This document shows positions 50,592-60,995 of a stretch of DNA of 64,000 nt, in pieces. Position 1 is the stretch's first letter. The number at the start of each line of letters is the position of its first letter. A program made the translations under genes and the position numbers. The notes beneath the pieces are model-generated. The model was not told the DNA's origin. It saw only the letters and a program-made list of their open reading frames with translations, and searched no databases. Origin of the DNA: an uncultured Balneola sp. (GTDB taxonomy: Bacteria; Bacteroidota; Rhodothermia; Balneolales; Balneolaceae); the NCBI GenBank assembly GCA_902529365.1, contig CABZWK010000007.1, forward strand, positions 1 through 64,000. The letters run 5' to 3'.

Positions 50592-51539
50592 CTAAATGCT
50601 AGAGGATTCAATCATATTCATATAAGATAAATAGCGCGATGGTGCAATTTGGCCCCGATCAACTGCTTCTAGCACTCCGCAGGAGGGTTCATGTATGTGA
50701 GTACAGTTATTAAATTTACATGATTTCCTGGGCAATAACATTTCAGGAAAATATAACGATATCTCCCAATCTTCTATATTATATAGTCCAAACTCTCTAA
50801 TACCAGGTGTATCCGCTAAAAATCCACCAAAAGGCAAGGGTAATAACTTGGCAAAAGTGGTGGTATGTTTACCTTTGTTTGAATAGCTAGAAATTTCGGC
50901 GGTTCTTTCGTCTAAACGAACATCTATTGCATTCAATAAACTCGTTTTACCGACTCCCGATGGACCTATAAAGACACTTGTTTTATCCTTTATAGACTTT
51001 TTTAGCTCATCAATACTTTTTGGCGCAAGAATACTTCCATGCAACACATGATAGCCTAAGTCCTCATACAAAGTCGAAGTATGGGCTAGTTCATTCAAAT
51101 CGGCATCATCAGCCAGATCCATTTTATTAAAAAACAATATTGGGGTTACCTGATAAGCTTCACAACTGACCAAAAAACGATCAATAAAACCAGTTCTGTA
51201 ACTGGGCTGTTTTATAGAACTAACCAAAATAGCATAGTCAATGTTAGATACTAATATTTGTTGACCACGCCTGCCATGAGTTGCCTTACGGGTTACATAG
51301 TTAGTACGCTCTAGTATATCCGTTATTTGAGCCGATTTGTCCTCATTGATGGTATACTGAACATAATCACCAACAGCAATCGGATTCGTTTGGCCTGAAT
51401 GAGTTTGCCGAAACTTTCCTGGTAGCCTTGCTGCGTGAATGCTACCATCATCCCCTTGAATGTCATACCAACTTCCAGTCGACTGTATCACTCGAGCTGT
51501 ATGAATCCCATCATGATTAGCGGGAGGCTTTAATGGCAT
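50592..51539 (-). CDS. rsgA: Ribosome small subunit-dependent GTPase A
   Basis: Circularly permuted GTPase motifs: FFNKMDLADD, SVFIGPSGVGKTSLLNAI, GKHTTTFAKLLPLPFGGFLADTPGIREFGL; C-terminal zinc site CKFNNCTHIHEPSCGV. Confidence 0.96.
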   Translation of the reverse strand: MPLKPPANHDGIHTARVIQSTGSWYDIQGDDGSIHAARLPGKFRQTHSGQTNPIAVGDYVQYTINEDKSAQITDILERTNYVTRKATHGRRGQQILVSNIDYAILVSSIKQPSYRTGFIDRFLVSCEAYQVTPILFFNKMDLADDADLNELAHTSTLYEDLGYHVLHGSILAPKSIDELKKSIKDKTSVFIGPSGVGKTSLLNAIDVRLDERTAEISSYSNKGKHTTTFAKLLPLPFGGFLADTPGIREFGLYNIEDWEISLYFPEMLLPRKSCKFNNCTHIHEPSCGVLEAVDRGQIAPSRYLSYMNMIESSSI

Positions 51540-51542
51540 GCA

Positions 51543-54026
51543 CTATTTATTTGAGTGTGAATAAGGATTATTTTTTGCAATCTCAGGTCGTTTGAAGAAT
51601 TCATAGGGATCATTAATGGGGGTGTCTTCCAACAATTTTGGTAGAACTTGATCCATTTGTTCAACATATGAAATAGTAAGATCTCCAATGACTTCCTGTT
51701 CAATCTCTGCTACATCTTTTTCATTTTTACTAGGTAGCACTACTTCATGTATTCCAGCGCGTTTAGCAGCTAGTACTTTTTCTTTAATACCACCAACAGG
51801 AAGTACCAAACCTCTAAGGGTTATTTCACCCGTTAAGGCGATATCCCCTTTAACCTTTCGCTGAGTGTAGATGGATGCTAAAGCACTCATAATGGATACC
51901 CCTGCTGATGGACCATCTTTTGGCGTAGCACCCGCAGGAACATGTAAATGAATGTCCCATTGAGTGAAGGCATTTTCAGTGATACCAAGATCCTTAGAAT
52001 GTGCTTTTAGGTAGGATAGTGCAAGTTGAGCAGACTCTTTCATCACATCACCCAGTTGACCGGTGATGTGTAATTTTCCGTTTCCAGGGCTCACACTTGC
52101 CTCGATAAATAAAATATCACCACCAAATGGTGTCCAGGCTAAACCCGTTGCCACACCAGGAACCTGGGTGCGTTCGGCCGTGTCTTTTTGGAACTTTGGT
52201 TTACCTAATAGCTCTTCAATATCGGATGCTTCAATGGTAGCCTCGCTAATTTCATCTAGTGCTACTTTAGCCGCAATGCCTCTGCAAACGGATGCTATCT
52301 CACGATCTAAATTTCGAACACCAGACTCCCGAGTGTATTCCTCAATTATTTTTGCTAAACCAGTATCATCTATAGTTAATTGATTTTTTTTCAGTCCATT
52401 TTCTGAAATCTGTTTTGGGAGAAGATAATTCTTGGCTATTTGTGTTTTCTCTTCTTGCGTATACCCACTAATTGGAATAATCTCCATACGGTCTCTAAGT
52501 GGAGCAGGAATGGTGTCTAGATTGTTAGCAGTTGCAATAAATAACACTTTAGATAAGTCATACTCAAGTTCCAAATAATTATCGCTGAAGGTGTCGTTTT
52601 GTTCTGGATCTAATACCTCCAATAGAGCTGAAGTAGGATCGCCTCGATAGTCAGCCCCAACTTTATCAATTTCGTCTAGCATAATGACGGGATTTCCTTT
52701 ACCTGCTTTTTTCATAGCGCGCAAAATTCTACCAGGTAGTGCCCCGATGTATGTTCGGCGATGCCCCCGTATTTCAGCTTCGTCTCTAATACCCCCTAAG
52801 CTAAAGCGCTCAAATTCTCTGTCTAAAGCACGAGCGATGGATTTACCAAGTGACGTTTTACCAACACCAGGAGGGCCATAAAAGCAAAGAATCGGGGCTT
52901 TCATATCATCCTTGAGTTTGAGTACTGCCAAATATTCAATAATGCGCTTTTTTACCTTTTCAAGCCCATAATGGTCTTCATTTAGTATGGATTTAGCATA
53001 GGCTAAATCTAGTTTATCTTTTGAATACTCGTTCCATGGTAAATCCAAAATCCATTCTACATAGGAATGAATAATGCCATAATTAGGAGAAGCATTAGGT
53101 GTCATTTCGAGGCGTTGTAGCTCTTTTTCTGCTACTTCACGAGCGTAGTCTGGTAAGGTTTTACCCTCAAGTTTGTTTTTTAATTTTTGGATATCCTGCT
53201 GTTCAGCATCTTCACCTAGTTCTTCTTGAATGGCTTTCATCTGTTGCCGTAAAAAGAACTCTCTTTGCTGATCATCAATGTCAGATTTAACTTTACTTCT
53301 TATTCGTTCACTTACATCTAAAACTTGAAGTTCCTGCTCTAAAAAGTTCATTATATCCCGAAGATTTGCCGAAAATTCTTGCTGTTCAAGCAAACGCTGT
53401 TTCTCCGTCAAGTCCACGTTTAAGTTAGATGCAATGAAATTAAGTAGAAAAACAGGGCTATTTATATTGTTAACCGCCACGGCAGCCTCGGATGGAATAT
53501 TAGGAGACTTGTTGATGATATTCACAGCCGTTTCTTTGATGTTACGAACGGAGGCATCTAATTCAACCCCTTCAATATCCATTTGCTTTGGAAAGGAGAC
53601 GGTTGTTGCTTTAAAGTAGGGTTGTTCCTCAGTGAATTCTTTTATTTGAAAGAGCGATTTACCCTGTATTACGATACTACGTGAACCATCAGGCATTTTT
53701 ATGAGTTTTAAAATCTGAGCTACCGTACCTACTCGGTGAAGATCTTCATACTCAGGTTCTTCAATATTCATATCTTTCTGGGTCACGACTCCAATAATTT
53801 TATCAGCTGCATAAGCATCTTTTACCAGACGTAGAGAACGATCTCGACCTACCGTAATCGGGACTACCACACCAGGAAATAAAACAGTGTTTTTAAGTGG
53901 TAAAATGGGCAAACTTTCAGGGACTTCAGATTCGGTGAGTGCACGCTCTTCTTCTTCAGACATTAGGGGAATAGCCTGCTCAAAATCTTCCATATTCTCG
54001 TCTGTATCGTCAAAAAAATTAATCAA
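51543..54026 (-). CDS. lon: ATP-dependent protease La
   Basis: LPILPLKNTVLFPGVVVPITVGRDRS, CFYGPPGVGKTSLGKSIARAL, HVPAGATPKDGPSAGVSIMSAL (catalytic Ser). Confidence 0.98.
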   Translation of the reverse strand: MINFFDDTDENMEDFEQAIPLMSEEEERALTESEVPESLPILPLKNTVLFPGVVVPITVGRDRSLRLVKDAYAADKIIGVVTQKDMNIEEPEYEDLHRVGTVAQILKLIKMPDGSRSIVIQGKSLFQIKEFTEEQPYFKATTVSFPKQMDIEGVELDASVRNIKETAVNIINKSPNIPSEAAVAVNNINSPVFLLNFIASNLNVDLTEKQRLLEQQEFSANLRDIMNFLEQELQVLDVSERIRSKVKSDIDDQQREFFLRQQMKAIQEELGEDAEQQDIQKLKNKLEGKTLPDYAREVAEKELQRLEMTPNASPNYGIIHSYVEWILDLPWNEYSKDKLDLAYAKSILNEDHYGLEKVKKRIIEYLAVLKLKDDMKAPILCFYGPPGVGKTSLGKSIARALDREFERFSLGGIRDEAEIRGHRRTYIGALPGRILRAMKKAGKGNPVIMLDEIDKVGADYRGDPTSALLEVLDPEQNDTFSDNYLELEYDLSKVLFIATANNLDTIPAPLRDRMEIIPISGYTQEEKTQIAKNYLLPKQISENGLKKNQLTIDDTGLAKIIEEYTRESGVRNLDREIASVCRGIAAKVALDEISEATIEASDIEELLGKPKFQKDTAERTQVPGVATGLAWTPFGGDILFIEASVSPGNGKLHITGQLGDVMKESAQLALSYLKAHSKDLGITENAFTQWDIHLHVPAGATPKDGPSAGVSIMSALASIYTQRKVKGDIALTGEITLRGLVLPVGGIKEKVLAAKRAGIHEVVLPSKNEKDVAEIEQEVIGDLTISYVEQMDQVLPKLLEDTPINDPYEFFKRPEIAKNNPYSHSNK

Positions 54027-54251
54027 AATAAATTCTTTTTGGTTTATAAAAACATAACTATTTTAAATTAAAGCAATAAATAAGCCATAATAATAGGAGG
54101 TAACAAAAGGGCAGATATTTTTTTACCTGGCAGTATTCGATATTATTATCGAGCGCTATTTGTCAATTTGTCACTTAGTGTTTTAGTTCGGATTTAATCA
54201 CGGTTTGGTTAACCAGAATAATGAACCAGAGGGAAATAAAGTCGCCGCACT

Positions 54252-55883
54252 CTAGAAACGAAAGTTTATACCACTAAAACCTACAGAGCTAGGTAACATT
54301 TTCCCATTAGTATTGAAAAAGGGCCACCGACCACTCAGTTCTAACTCCACCATTGAGCCGGCTAAACGAAGGCCTAGAGAAAGGTCATCTCCCCAAATGG
54401 TAGAGTGGGTATAACCTCCTGAAAAGACGACACCTTTTAAGGGTTGTAAACTAGCTCCAGCGCTATAGGTCCAACTTGGTACACTCGAAAATGTACTAAA
54501 AAAAGCGTGTTGAACATCTGCCTGAACCGACCACCTATTCCATAGTAAATGTATACCTAGTTGGGCTTGTGTAGGTAATAAAACGGTGGTTTTTGTGCGA
54601 GTTAATTGTTCGGTTAAGAGATTTTCTAGTTGTCCATTGGTCTCCAAAAAATAAAAATATTGTTCTGGACTTCCCTCATAGATAGCTAAGTTTTGTTCAA
54701 CAGCAGCGTCCATATTAAGGGGTTCCGATAGAAACTCAGACCGGATAAAGTATTCTAAATTTAATCCTTCAGCATACTCTATATAACCGATGTCATTTAC
54801 TGAAAAAGCAACGCTGATCGATCGCGCTACCTTAGTATTCTCTTTTGAAACCAAGCTTAGTTCATTGGATAGATTTCGAGTATATCGAAGGCCAACATCC
54901 ATACCAAAACCCAGGCCATTTTTGAAATTGTTTATTGAAGCAGCGTACCGATGATCTATATCGGGTATCGGGATGCTGGAACGCAAATTTCCTTGGTGTA
55001 GGCTGATAAGATAATCGGAATAGAGTCCAGCAGTTTCAATAATGAAGGTTTCAATAAGTTCGTTTTTTCCGCTAAAATAAGCAGACTCAGAGCGACTCAT
55101 TGAACGAGAGCCCGCTAAAATAACCCTAGGACTAAAACCCAGACTAAATTGATCGGATACTGGAGTGAAATCACTTAGAATATCTAATCGCTCACTATAA
55201 CTAAGCCCAACAGCAAGGTAGTTTATCTCATCATGGGCCAACCATTGTGACCTTTTTAAGCCACTTGGACTGGGGTAATATTCTTTATCGTACCAGCCTC
55301 GATTCACTTGAAAGGATTGCTTAAATACATATTCCGCATATAGTCTTATGGATACTTGGTCATTGTGAAATCCCAACGATAAAAGTTCTTGAGTGATTGA
55401 AGATCGAAAATGTGTGGGTTCCGATGAATCCGTGAATAACCGATTGAGTTCGCTTTGGTTTTGTGTAAGAGAATTAACCGGTGAAGCGGTTACTGGTTGA
55501 TAGGGCTCGTAGGTCATTAACCAACTGGAGAAATCCGATTTCTCATTTTTAGTTGTGGTTATGTTAGGATGAACCATAGAAATCATTCCCAGTTTTATTA
55601 TCCATTTTTTTTCTGAATTGAATTGAACATTAGCAGGGTTAATCCGAAGCCCACTAACACCCGAAAGATAACTGACACCTGAACCACCCATACTAGGTAA
55701 CATTGTCGGGGCACTGCCATAAATTTCAACTATTCTAACACTTGAATTTTGAGATTGTAGTTGTGCATGAAGTCGATAGGTTTGTACGCAAAGTATTAGC
55801 ATAACCATAAAAACCCTGATGGCTAATCTCAAACTCCTAATGTCTGAATTAGGGTCAATTAGTATATTCAATCCACTTTTCAT
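54252..55883 (-). CDS. Uncharacterised outer-membrane beta-barrel protein, possibly DUF5723-like
   Basis: PTMLPSMGGSGVSYLSGVSGLRINPANVQFNSEKKWIIKLG N-terminus typical of FadL/PorV-type Bacteroidota barrels; C-terminal INFRF. Confidence 0.6.
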   Translation of the reverse strand: MKSGLNILIDPNSDIRSLRLAIRVFMVMLILCVQTYRLHAQLQSQNSSVRIVEIYGSAPTMLPSMGGSGVSYLSGVSGLRINPANVQFNSEKKWIIKLGMISMVHPNITTTKNEKSDFSSWLMTYEPYQPVTASPVNSLTQNQSELNRLFTDSSEPTHFRSSITQELLSLGFHNDQVSIRLYAEYVFKQSFQVNRGWYDKEYYPSPSGLKRSQWLAHDEINYLAVGLSYSERLDILSDFTPVSDQFSLGFSPRVILAGSRSMSRSESAYFSGKNELIETFIIETAGLYSDYLISLHQGNLRSSIPIPDIDHRYAASINNFKNGLGFGMDVGLRYTRNLSNELSLVSKENTKVARSISVAFSVNDIGYIEYAEGLNLEYFIRSEFLSEPLNMDAAVEQNLAIYEGSPEQYFYFLETNGQLENLLTEQLTRTKTTVLLPTQAQLGIHLLWNRWSVQADVQHAFFSTFSSVPSWTYSAGASLQPLKGVVFSGGYTHSTIWGDDLSLGLRLAGSMVELELSGRWPFFNTNGKMLPSSVGFSGINFRF

Positions 55884-55915
55884 GGTTGGTACTTCGCACT
55901 TGGTATGTCAAACAG

Positions 55916-58288
55916 CTAATCGTTTATAATCGAAAGAGGTGCTGCCTGAAGCATTAATTTTTTCTGACCTCTATCCTTGAAAAATACAACAACTTTTGTC
56001 TGTGTTCCACTACCACTACGGCTAATGATTTTTCCTGTACCAAACTTGTCGTGAACAACCACTGCTCCAACAACAAAGGGATCCGTACCCTCATTAAGGT
56101 CATAATCAATCCTACCTAAGGATGAATAGCTCTTATAGGAGGGGCTTTTTCCTGCTGAATCATATTCAATGGTCGTATCTAGACTACTTCTGGGTTTCTG
56201 AGCGCTCGCTGTATGTACATGAGGGCTGGCTTCACAGTCTTCGTAATCGTTGTCTGTATTAGAATTAGTACCTCTTGTAGACATGAAACGGTTACTTCGT
56301 TGTCGAAGTGTGGCGCCTGTTTCGGTTCGAACAACTGAGGCATCCACTTCATCTAAAAATCGTGATCGTATTTGACGTTGTTCTTCTCCGTATTTAAAGC
56401 GGCTACTGCAATGACTAAAATAAAGTCGTTCTTGGGCGCGAGTTATTGCTACATAGAATAATCTGCGTTCTTCTTCAATATCTACGTCAAAACCCTCTTT
56501 AGCTCCAACAGGAAACAAATTTTCTTCAAGTCCCACAACAAAAACAACAGGAAATTCTAAGCCCTTAGAACCATGAACGGTCATTAAGGTTACCGCGGGT
56601 TTGTTTTCATCGAATTTATCCCCGTCAGTAATGAGACTGATTTCTTGTAAAAAGGCACTTAGTGATGTTTTATTTTCTTGTTTTTCGTAATAACTGATAG
56701 CATTGATGAATTCCAATATATTTTCACGCCGCATCAAGCTTTCATGGGATTGTTCTTCTACAAGCATTTTCATATATCCAGATTTATCTAATAAATCTCG
56801 GGTGAGTTCATGAAGCTTCACCTTTTTAGTAGCAAGTGCCACCCTAAATTCATTCATCATATCGACAAATTCCGCAATTCGAACTTTGGTTGGGCGGTAT
56901 ACCTGCGTATCCTCGACCTGTTCTAGTAACTCCCAGATCCTGAGTCCTTGATTTCGTGCTGCTCTTCGTACATCATTGATTGATTTTTGCCCAATACCTC
57001 TTGAAGGTTCGTTAATGATGCGTATTAGATTCGTTTCATCAAATGGATTAACTAGGAGCTTTAAGTAGGCTAGTACATCCTTTATTTCTTTGCGTTGATA
57101 GAATGATAAACCACCGATTAGTTGGTAATCTATTTTATGCCGCCTAAAAGCCTCTTCAAAAACCCTAGATTGGTAGTTAGTTCTGTAGAGTACGGCGAAT
57201 TGATTGTAATTGAGCGAGTCCTGCTGGCGGAGTTTTAAGATATACTGAGCAACCCGGTTTGCTTCATCTCTCTCATCGAAATTCTCTAAAACAATGATAG
57301 GTTCTCCGTAATTTTTTTCTGTCCAAAGAGTTTTATCTAGCTGTTTTTTATTCTTTTTTATAATCGAATCAGCACAAGTTAAAATAGACTTAGTAGAGCG
57401 ATAATTCTGTTCTAAGGGAACCTGATGAACATCTGTGTAATCCTGTTGGAAATTGAGAATATTGGATATATCGGCCCCTCGAAACGAATAGATACTTTGT
57501 GCATCATCACCCACTACGCATAAATTATGATGTTTATCAGCCAATAATTTAGTTACTTTATATTGCGCATGATTGGTATCCTGGTACTCATCTATGAGGA
57601 TATAACGAAATCTATTTTGATATTTTTCTAATAATTTAGGATCATTTTCAAATAGTTCAATGGGCAGAACCAGTAAATCATCAAAATCCATTGCATTACT
57701 ATCTTTCAGTCTTTTTTTGTAGATTGTATAAACTCTGGAAGTAATATCATCTAATGTTGAGTCAATAAATTTTCTGGTATAGGTGTCTGGATCAATTAGT
57801 TGATTCTTTGCATCACTAATCTTGTATTGAATAGTTCTCGGTTTAATTTGCTTTGGGTCATAGTTGAGTTCTTGAAGAATTTGCTTTATGACGGTCTCCG
57901 CATCCGAGGTATCATAAATAGTAAAATCTTGACCAAAACCAAGTTTCTGAGCTTCTAATCGAAGTATTCTGGAAAAAACAGAGTGAAAGGTGCCCATCCA
58001 TAAACTTTGAGCGGGGTCTCCAATAAGCTGAACAATCCGATCCTTCATTTCTCGAGCAGCTTTATTGGTAAAGGTCAAAGCCAATATCTCTTGTGGGGAT
58101 GCTTTGAATTGCTGAAGCAGATAGGCAATTCTATACGTTAATACTCTAGTTTTACCCGAACCTGCACCTGCTACTATTAAAAGGGGCCCATCACTATGAG
58201 TAACTGCCTCTTTTTGTTGAGGATTCAATCCTTCCAAGAAGGAAGTTTGATTTGCCTGAGAAGAAGAGGACATGGTAAAACTCTTCAT
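55916..58288 (-). CDS. UvrD/PcrA-family ATP-dependent DNA helicase
   Basis: LNPQQKEAVTHSDGPLLIVAGAGSGKTRVLTYRIAYLL, ILIDEYQDTNHAQY, VVGDDAQSIYSFRGADISNIL, LMTVHGSKGLEFPVVFVVGLEENLFP. Confidence 0.97.
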   Translation of the reverse strand: MKSFTMSSSSQANQTSFLEGLNPQQKEAVTHSDGPLLIVAGAGSGKTRVLTYRIAYLLQQFKASPQEILALTFTNKAAREMKDRIVQLIGDPAQSLWMGTFHSVFSRILRLEAQKLGFGQDFTIYDTSDAETVIKQILQELNYDPKQIKPRTIQYKISDAKNQLIDPDTYTRKFIDSTLDDITSRVYTIYKKRLKDSNAMDFDDLLVLPIELFENDPKLLEKYQNRFRYILIDEYQDTNHAQYKVTKLLADKHHNLCVVGDDAQSIYSFRGADISNILNFQQDYTDVHQVPLEQNYRSTKSILTCADSIIKKNKKQLDKTLWTEKNYGEPIIVLENFDERDEANRVAQYILKLRQQDSLNYNQFAVLYRTNYQSRVFEEAFRRHKIDYQLIGGLSFYQRKEIKDVLAYLKLLVNPFDETNLIRIINEPSRGIGQKSINDVRRAARNQGLRIWELLEQVEDTQVYRPTKVRIAEFVDMMNEFRVALATKKVKLHELTRDLLDKSGYMKMLVEEQSHESLMRRENILEFINAISYYEKQENKTSLSAFLQEISLITDGDKFDENKPAVTLMTVHGSKGLEFPVVFVVGLEENLFPVGAKEGFDVDIEEERRLFYVAITRAQERLYFSHCSSRFKYGEEQRQIRSRFLDEVDASVVRTETGATLRQRSNRFMSTRGTNSNTDNDYEDCEASPHVHTASAQKPRSSLDTTIEYDSAGKSPSYKSYSSLGRIDYDLNEGTDPFVVGAVVVHDKFGTGKIISRSGSGTQTKVVVFFKDRGQKKLMLQAAPLSIIND

Positions 58289-58291
58289 TCG

Positions 58292-60985
58292 TTAGGCATT
58301 CCACTGGGTTAATTGATCGGCTAAACTCTGAAGTTTATGAAGGGTATCTGCTTCTTTTTTTCGTTCGTTATCTACCACCTGTTTAGGAGCATTTTCCACG
58401 AAATTTGTGTTGGAGAGTTTAGCTTGAATACTTTTCAAAAAACCTTCCAATCGTCCAATTTTATAAGTAATCTTTGCTTTTTCTTTTTCAATATCAATAA
58501 GACCTTCTAAGTTCACATATAATTCATCGGTGCCTATAAGTACACTAGTGGAGTGGGTTGGTTTTTCAATCCTGGTTGAGATGCCAAATAAGGTCACTTT
58601 TTCCAGTTTTTCAATGATCCAGAAATGGGTTTTGAGCTGCTCTTCCTGCTGGCTATCAGCTGTTTTAATACCAACATGTAATTCTTTCTTTGGGGAGATA
58701 TTCATCTCTGCCCGAATATTTCTGAGAGAGGAGATCAATAATTTGTATTGTTCAAATATTTCAGCAGAAAGTCCTTGACCATTAAATTCTATAGGGCTTG
58801 GCCATGAGCTTATGCAAAGAGCTTGTTGTGGATCCCGTTTTTGTATGTACTGCCAAATTTCCTCACTAATAAAGGGCATAAAAGGGTGAAGTAGCTTCAT
58901 GAGTTGTTCAAAGATACCCAAAGCCAATTCTACTCTATGTTTTTCAGGCAATTCACCAGGCATAGTGGATTTATTAAGCTCTATATACCAATCACAGAAA
59001 TCATCCCATATTAAGGAATATACTTTTTTTAGGGCATCATTTATACGGTATTGCTTGAAATCTGTTTCAACACCTTTTATAGTCTCGTTAAGACGATGCA
59101 TGATCCAGATATCAACCAAGTTGGTTGGATCAAAATCTAAATGAGGATGGTATTGCTGAGCGTCATCCATTTGAAGGGTTAAAAAACGAAATGCGTTCCA
59201 AATTTTATTTGAAAATTTACGCCCTTGAGCACACAAAGCTTCATCAAACGGAAGGTCATTACCCGCTGGTGTGGCAAATAGCATACCCATACGAACGCTA
59301 TCAGCACCAAATTTAGTAATTAAATCGAGTGGATCGGGGGAATTACCCAAACTCTTACTCATCTTTCGACCTTGTTTATCGCGGACAATCCCGGTGAAAT
59401 AGACATTCTCAAAAGGTGGTGCATTTCTATATTCGTAACCAGCGATAATCATTCGGGCGACCCAAAAAAACATAATTTCAGGAGCGGTTACCAGGTCTTG
59501 AGTTGGATAGTAATAATCCACCTCTTTTTTATCGTAAAAACCCTCAAATACCGAGATAGGCCACAACCATGATGAGAACCAAGTATCTAATACATCCTGA
59601 TCTTGAGTCAATTCTTCTAGGTGAAGCTCAGGGTTGTTACTTTTTTCCTGAGCTAGAAGTAATGCCTCTTCAGGTGATTTTGCTACCACAAAATCATGTT
59701 CCCCTTCACCATAATAGTAAGCTGGTATCTGATGCCCCCACCAAAGTTGTCTAGAAATACACCAATCCTTTATATTTTCCACCCAATGCCGGTAGGTATT
59801 TTTAAACTTTGCTGGATGAAATGCAATAGTATCATCCATAACCCTATCCAAAGCTGGCTTAGACAACTCTTTCATCGATACCCACCACTGAAGGGAGAGA
59901 CGGGGCTCAATGACCACATCGGTTCGTTCTGAAAACCCAACCTTATTGGTATACTGTTCTATTTTTTCAAGTAAGCCCAATTCATCCAAGTCTTTTACGA
60001 TTTGTTTCCGGGCTTCAAACCGGTCCATTCCCTCATAGGTGCCAGCTAATTCATTCAGGCTGCCATTCGGGTTAATGATGTCAATGGTGTTTAAATTATA
60101 CTTTGTGCCTAATTCATAGTCATTAAGGTCGTGAGCTGGAGTGACTTTTAAACAACCCGTACCAAATTCTGGATCTACATAATCATCAGCAATAATAGAG
60201 ACGGCTCTATTGACAATGGGAACCTGTACTTTGGCGCCCTGCAAGTGTTTAAAACGAGTATCCTCTGGATGAATACAAACGGCTGAATCACCCAGCAAGG
60301 TTTCAGGGCGTGTTGTAGCTATGAGTACATACTCATTAGTTGGCTGTTCTTGCTCATCTAAAATCCTATAGCGTATGTAATAAAGCTGTGACTGAACCTC
60401 TTTAAAGATAACCTCTTCGTCACTCAAAGCAGTGAGAGCAGCAGGATCCCAATTTATCATTCTTGCGTCACGATAAATTTTTCCTTTTTTATATAAATCG
60501 ATAAATACATCGATTACGCTCTCAGAATATTTGGAATCCATAGTGAAGTGAGTGCGGTCCCAATCACAACTTGCACCTAATTTCTTTAATTGCTCTAGGA
60601 TAATTCCGCCATGCTTATGGGTCCATTTCCAAGCGTGTTCCATGAAAGCGTCTCTGCTTAAGTCACTCTTTTTTATACCTTCTTCTCTTAGTTTTCGAAC
60701 TACTTTTGCCTCTGTAGCAATTGAAGCGTGATCAGTACCAGGAACCCAGCATGCATTGTAGCCATCCATGCGTGCTTTCCGCACCAATACATCTTGAATA
60801 GTATTATTTAACATGTGTCCCATGTGAAGCACACCTGTTACATTGGGAGGGGGGATTACCACCGTAAAAGGCTTTTTTTTGGTATCTACTTCAGAGTGAA
60901 AATAACGATGGCTCTCCCAATATTGGTACCATTTATCTTCAACCTGTTCATGTTGATATTGAGCAGGACTTACGGAATCTGACAC
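58292..60985 (-). CDS. valS: Valine--tRNA ligase
   Basis: PPPNVTGVLHMGHMLNNTIQDVLVRKARMDGYNACWVPGTDHASIATEAKV; GRKMSKSLGNSPDPL. Confidence 0.98.
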   Translation of the reverse strand: MSDSVSPAQYQHEQVEDKWYQYWESHRYFHSEVDTKKKPFTVVIPPPNVTGVLHMGHMLNNTIQDVLVRKARMDGYNACWVPGTDHASIATEAKVVRKLREEGIKKSDLSRDAFMEHAWKWTHKHGGIILEQLKKLGASCDWDRTHFTMDSKYSESVIDVFIDLYKKGKIYRDARMINWDPAALTALSDEEVIFKEVQSQLYYIRYRILDEQEQPTNEYVLIATTRPETLLGDSAVCIHPEDTRFKHLQGAKVQVPIVNRAVSIIADDYVDPEFGTGCLKVTPAHDLNDYELGTKYNLNTIDIINPNGSLNELAGTYEGMDRFEARKQIVKDLDELGLLEKIEQYTNKVGFSERTDVVIEPRLSLQWWVSMKELSKPALDRVMDDTIAFHPAKFKNTYRHWVENIKDWCISRQLWWGHQIPAYYYGEGEHDFVVAKSPEEALLLAQEKSNNPELHLEELTQDQDVLDTWFSSWLWPISVFEGFYDKKEVDYYYPTQDLVTAPEIMFFWVARMIIAGYEYRNAPPFENVYFTGIVRDKQGRKMSKSLGNSPDPLDLITKFGADSVRMGMLFATPAGNDLPFDEALCAQGRKFSNKIWNAFRFLTLQMDDAQQYHPHLDFDPTNLVDIWIMHRLNETIKGVETDFKQYRINDALKKVYSLIWDDFCDWYIELNKSTMPGELPEKHRVELALGIFEQLMKLLHPFMPFISEEIWQYIQKRDPQQALCISSWPSPIEFNGQGLSAEIFEQYKLLISSLRNIRAEMNISPKKELHVGIKTADSQQEEQLKTHFWIIEKLEKVTLFGISTRIEKPTHSTSVLIGTDELYVNLEGLIDIEKEKAKITYKIGRLEGFLKSIQAKLSNTNFVENAPKQVVDNERKKEADTLHKLQSLADQLTQWNA

Positions 60986-60995
60986 AATAATTAAC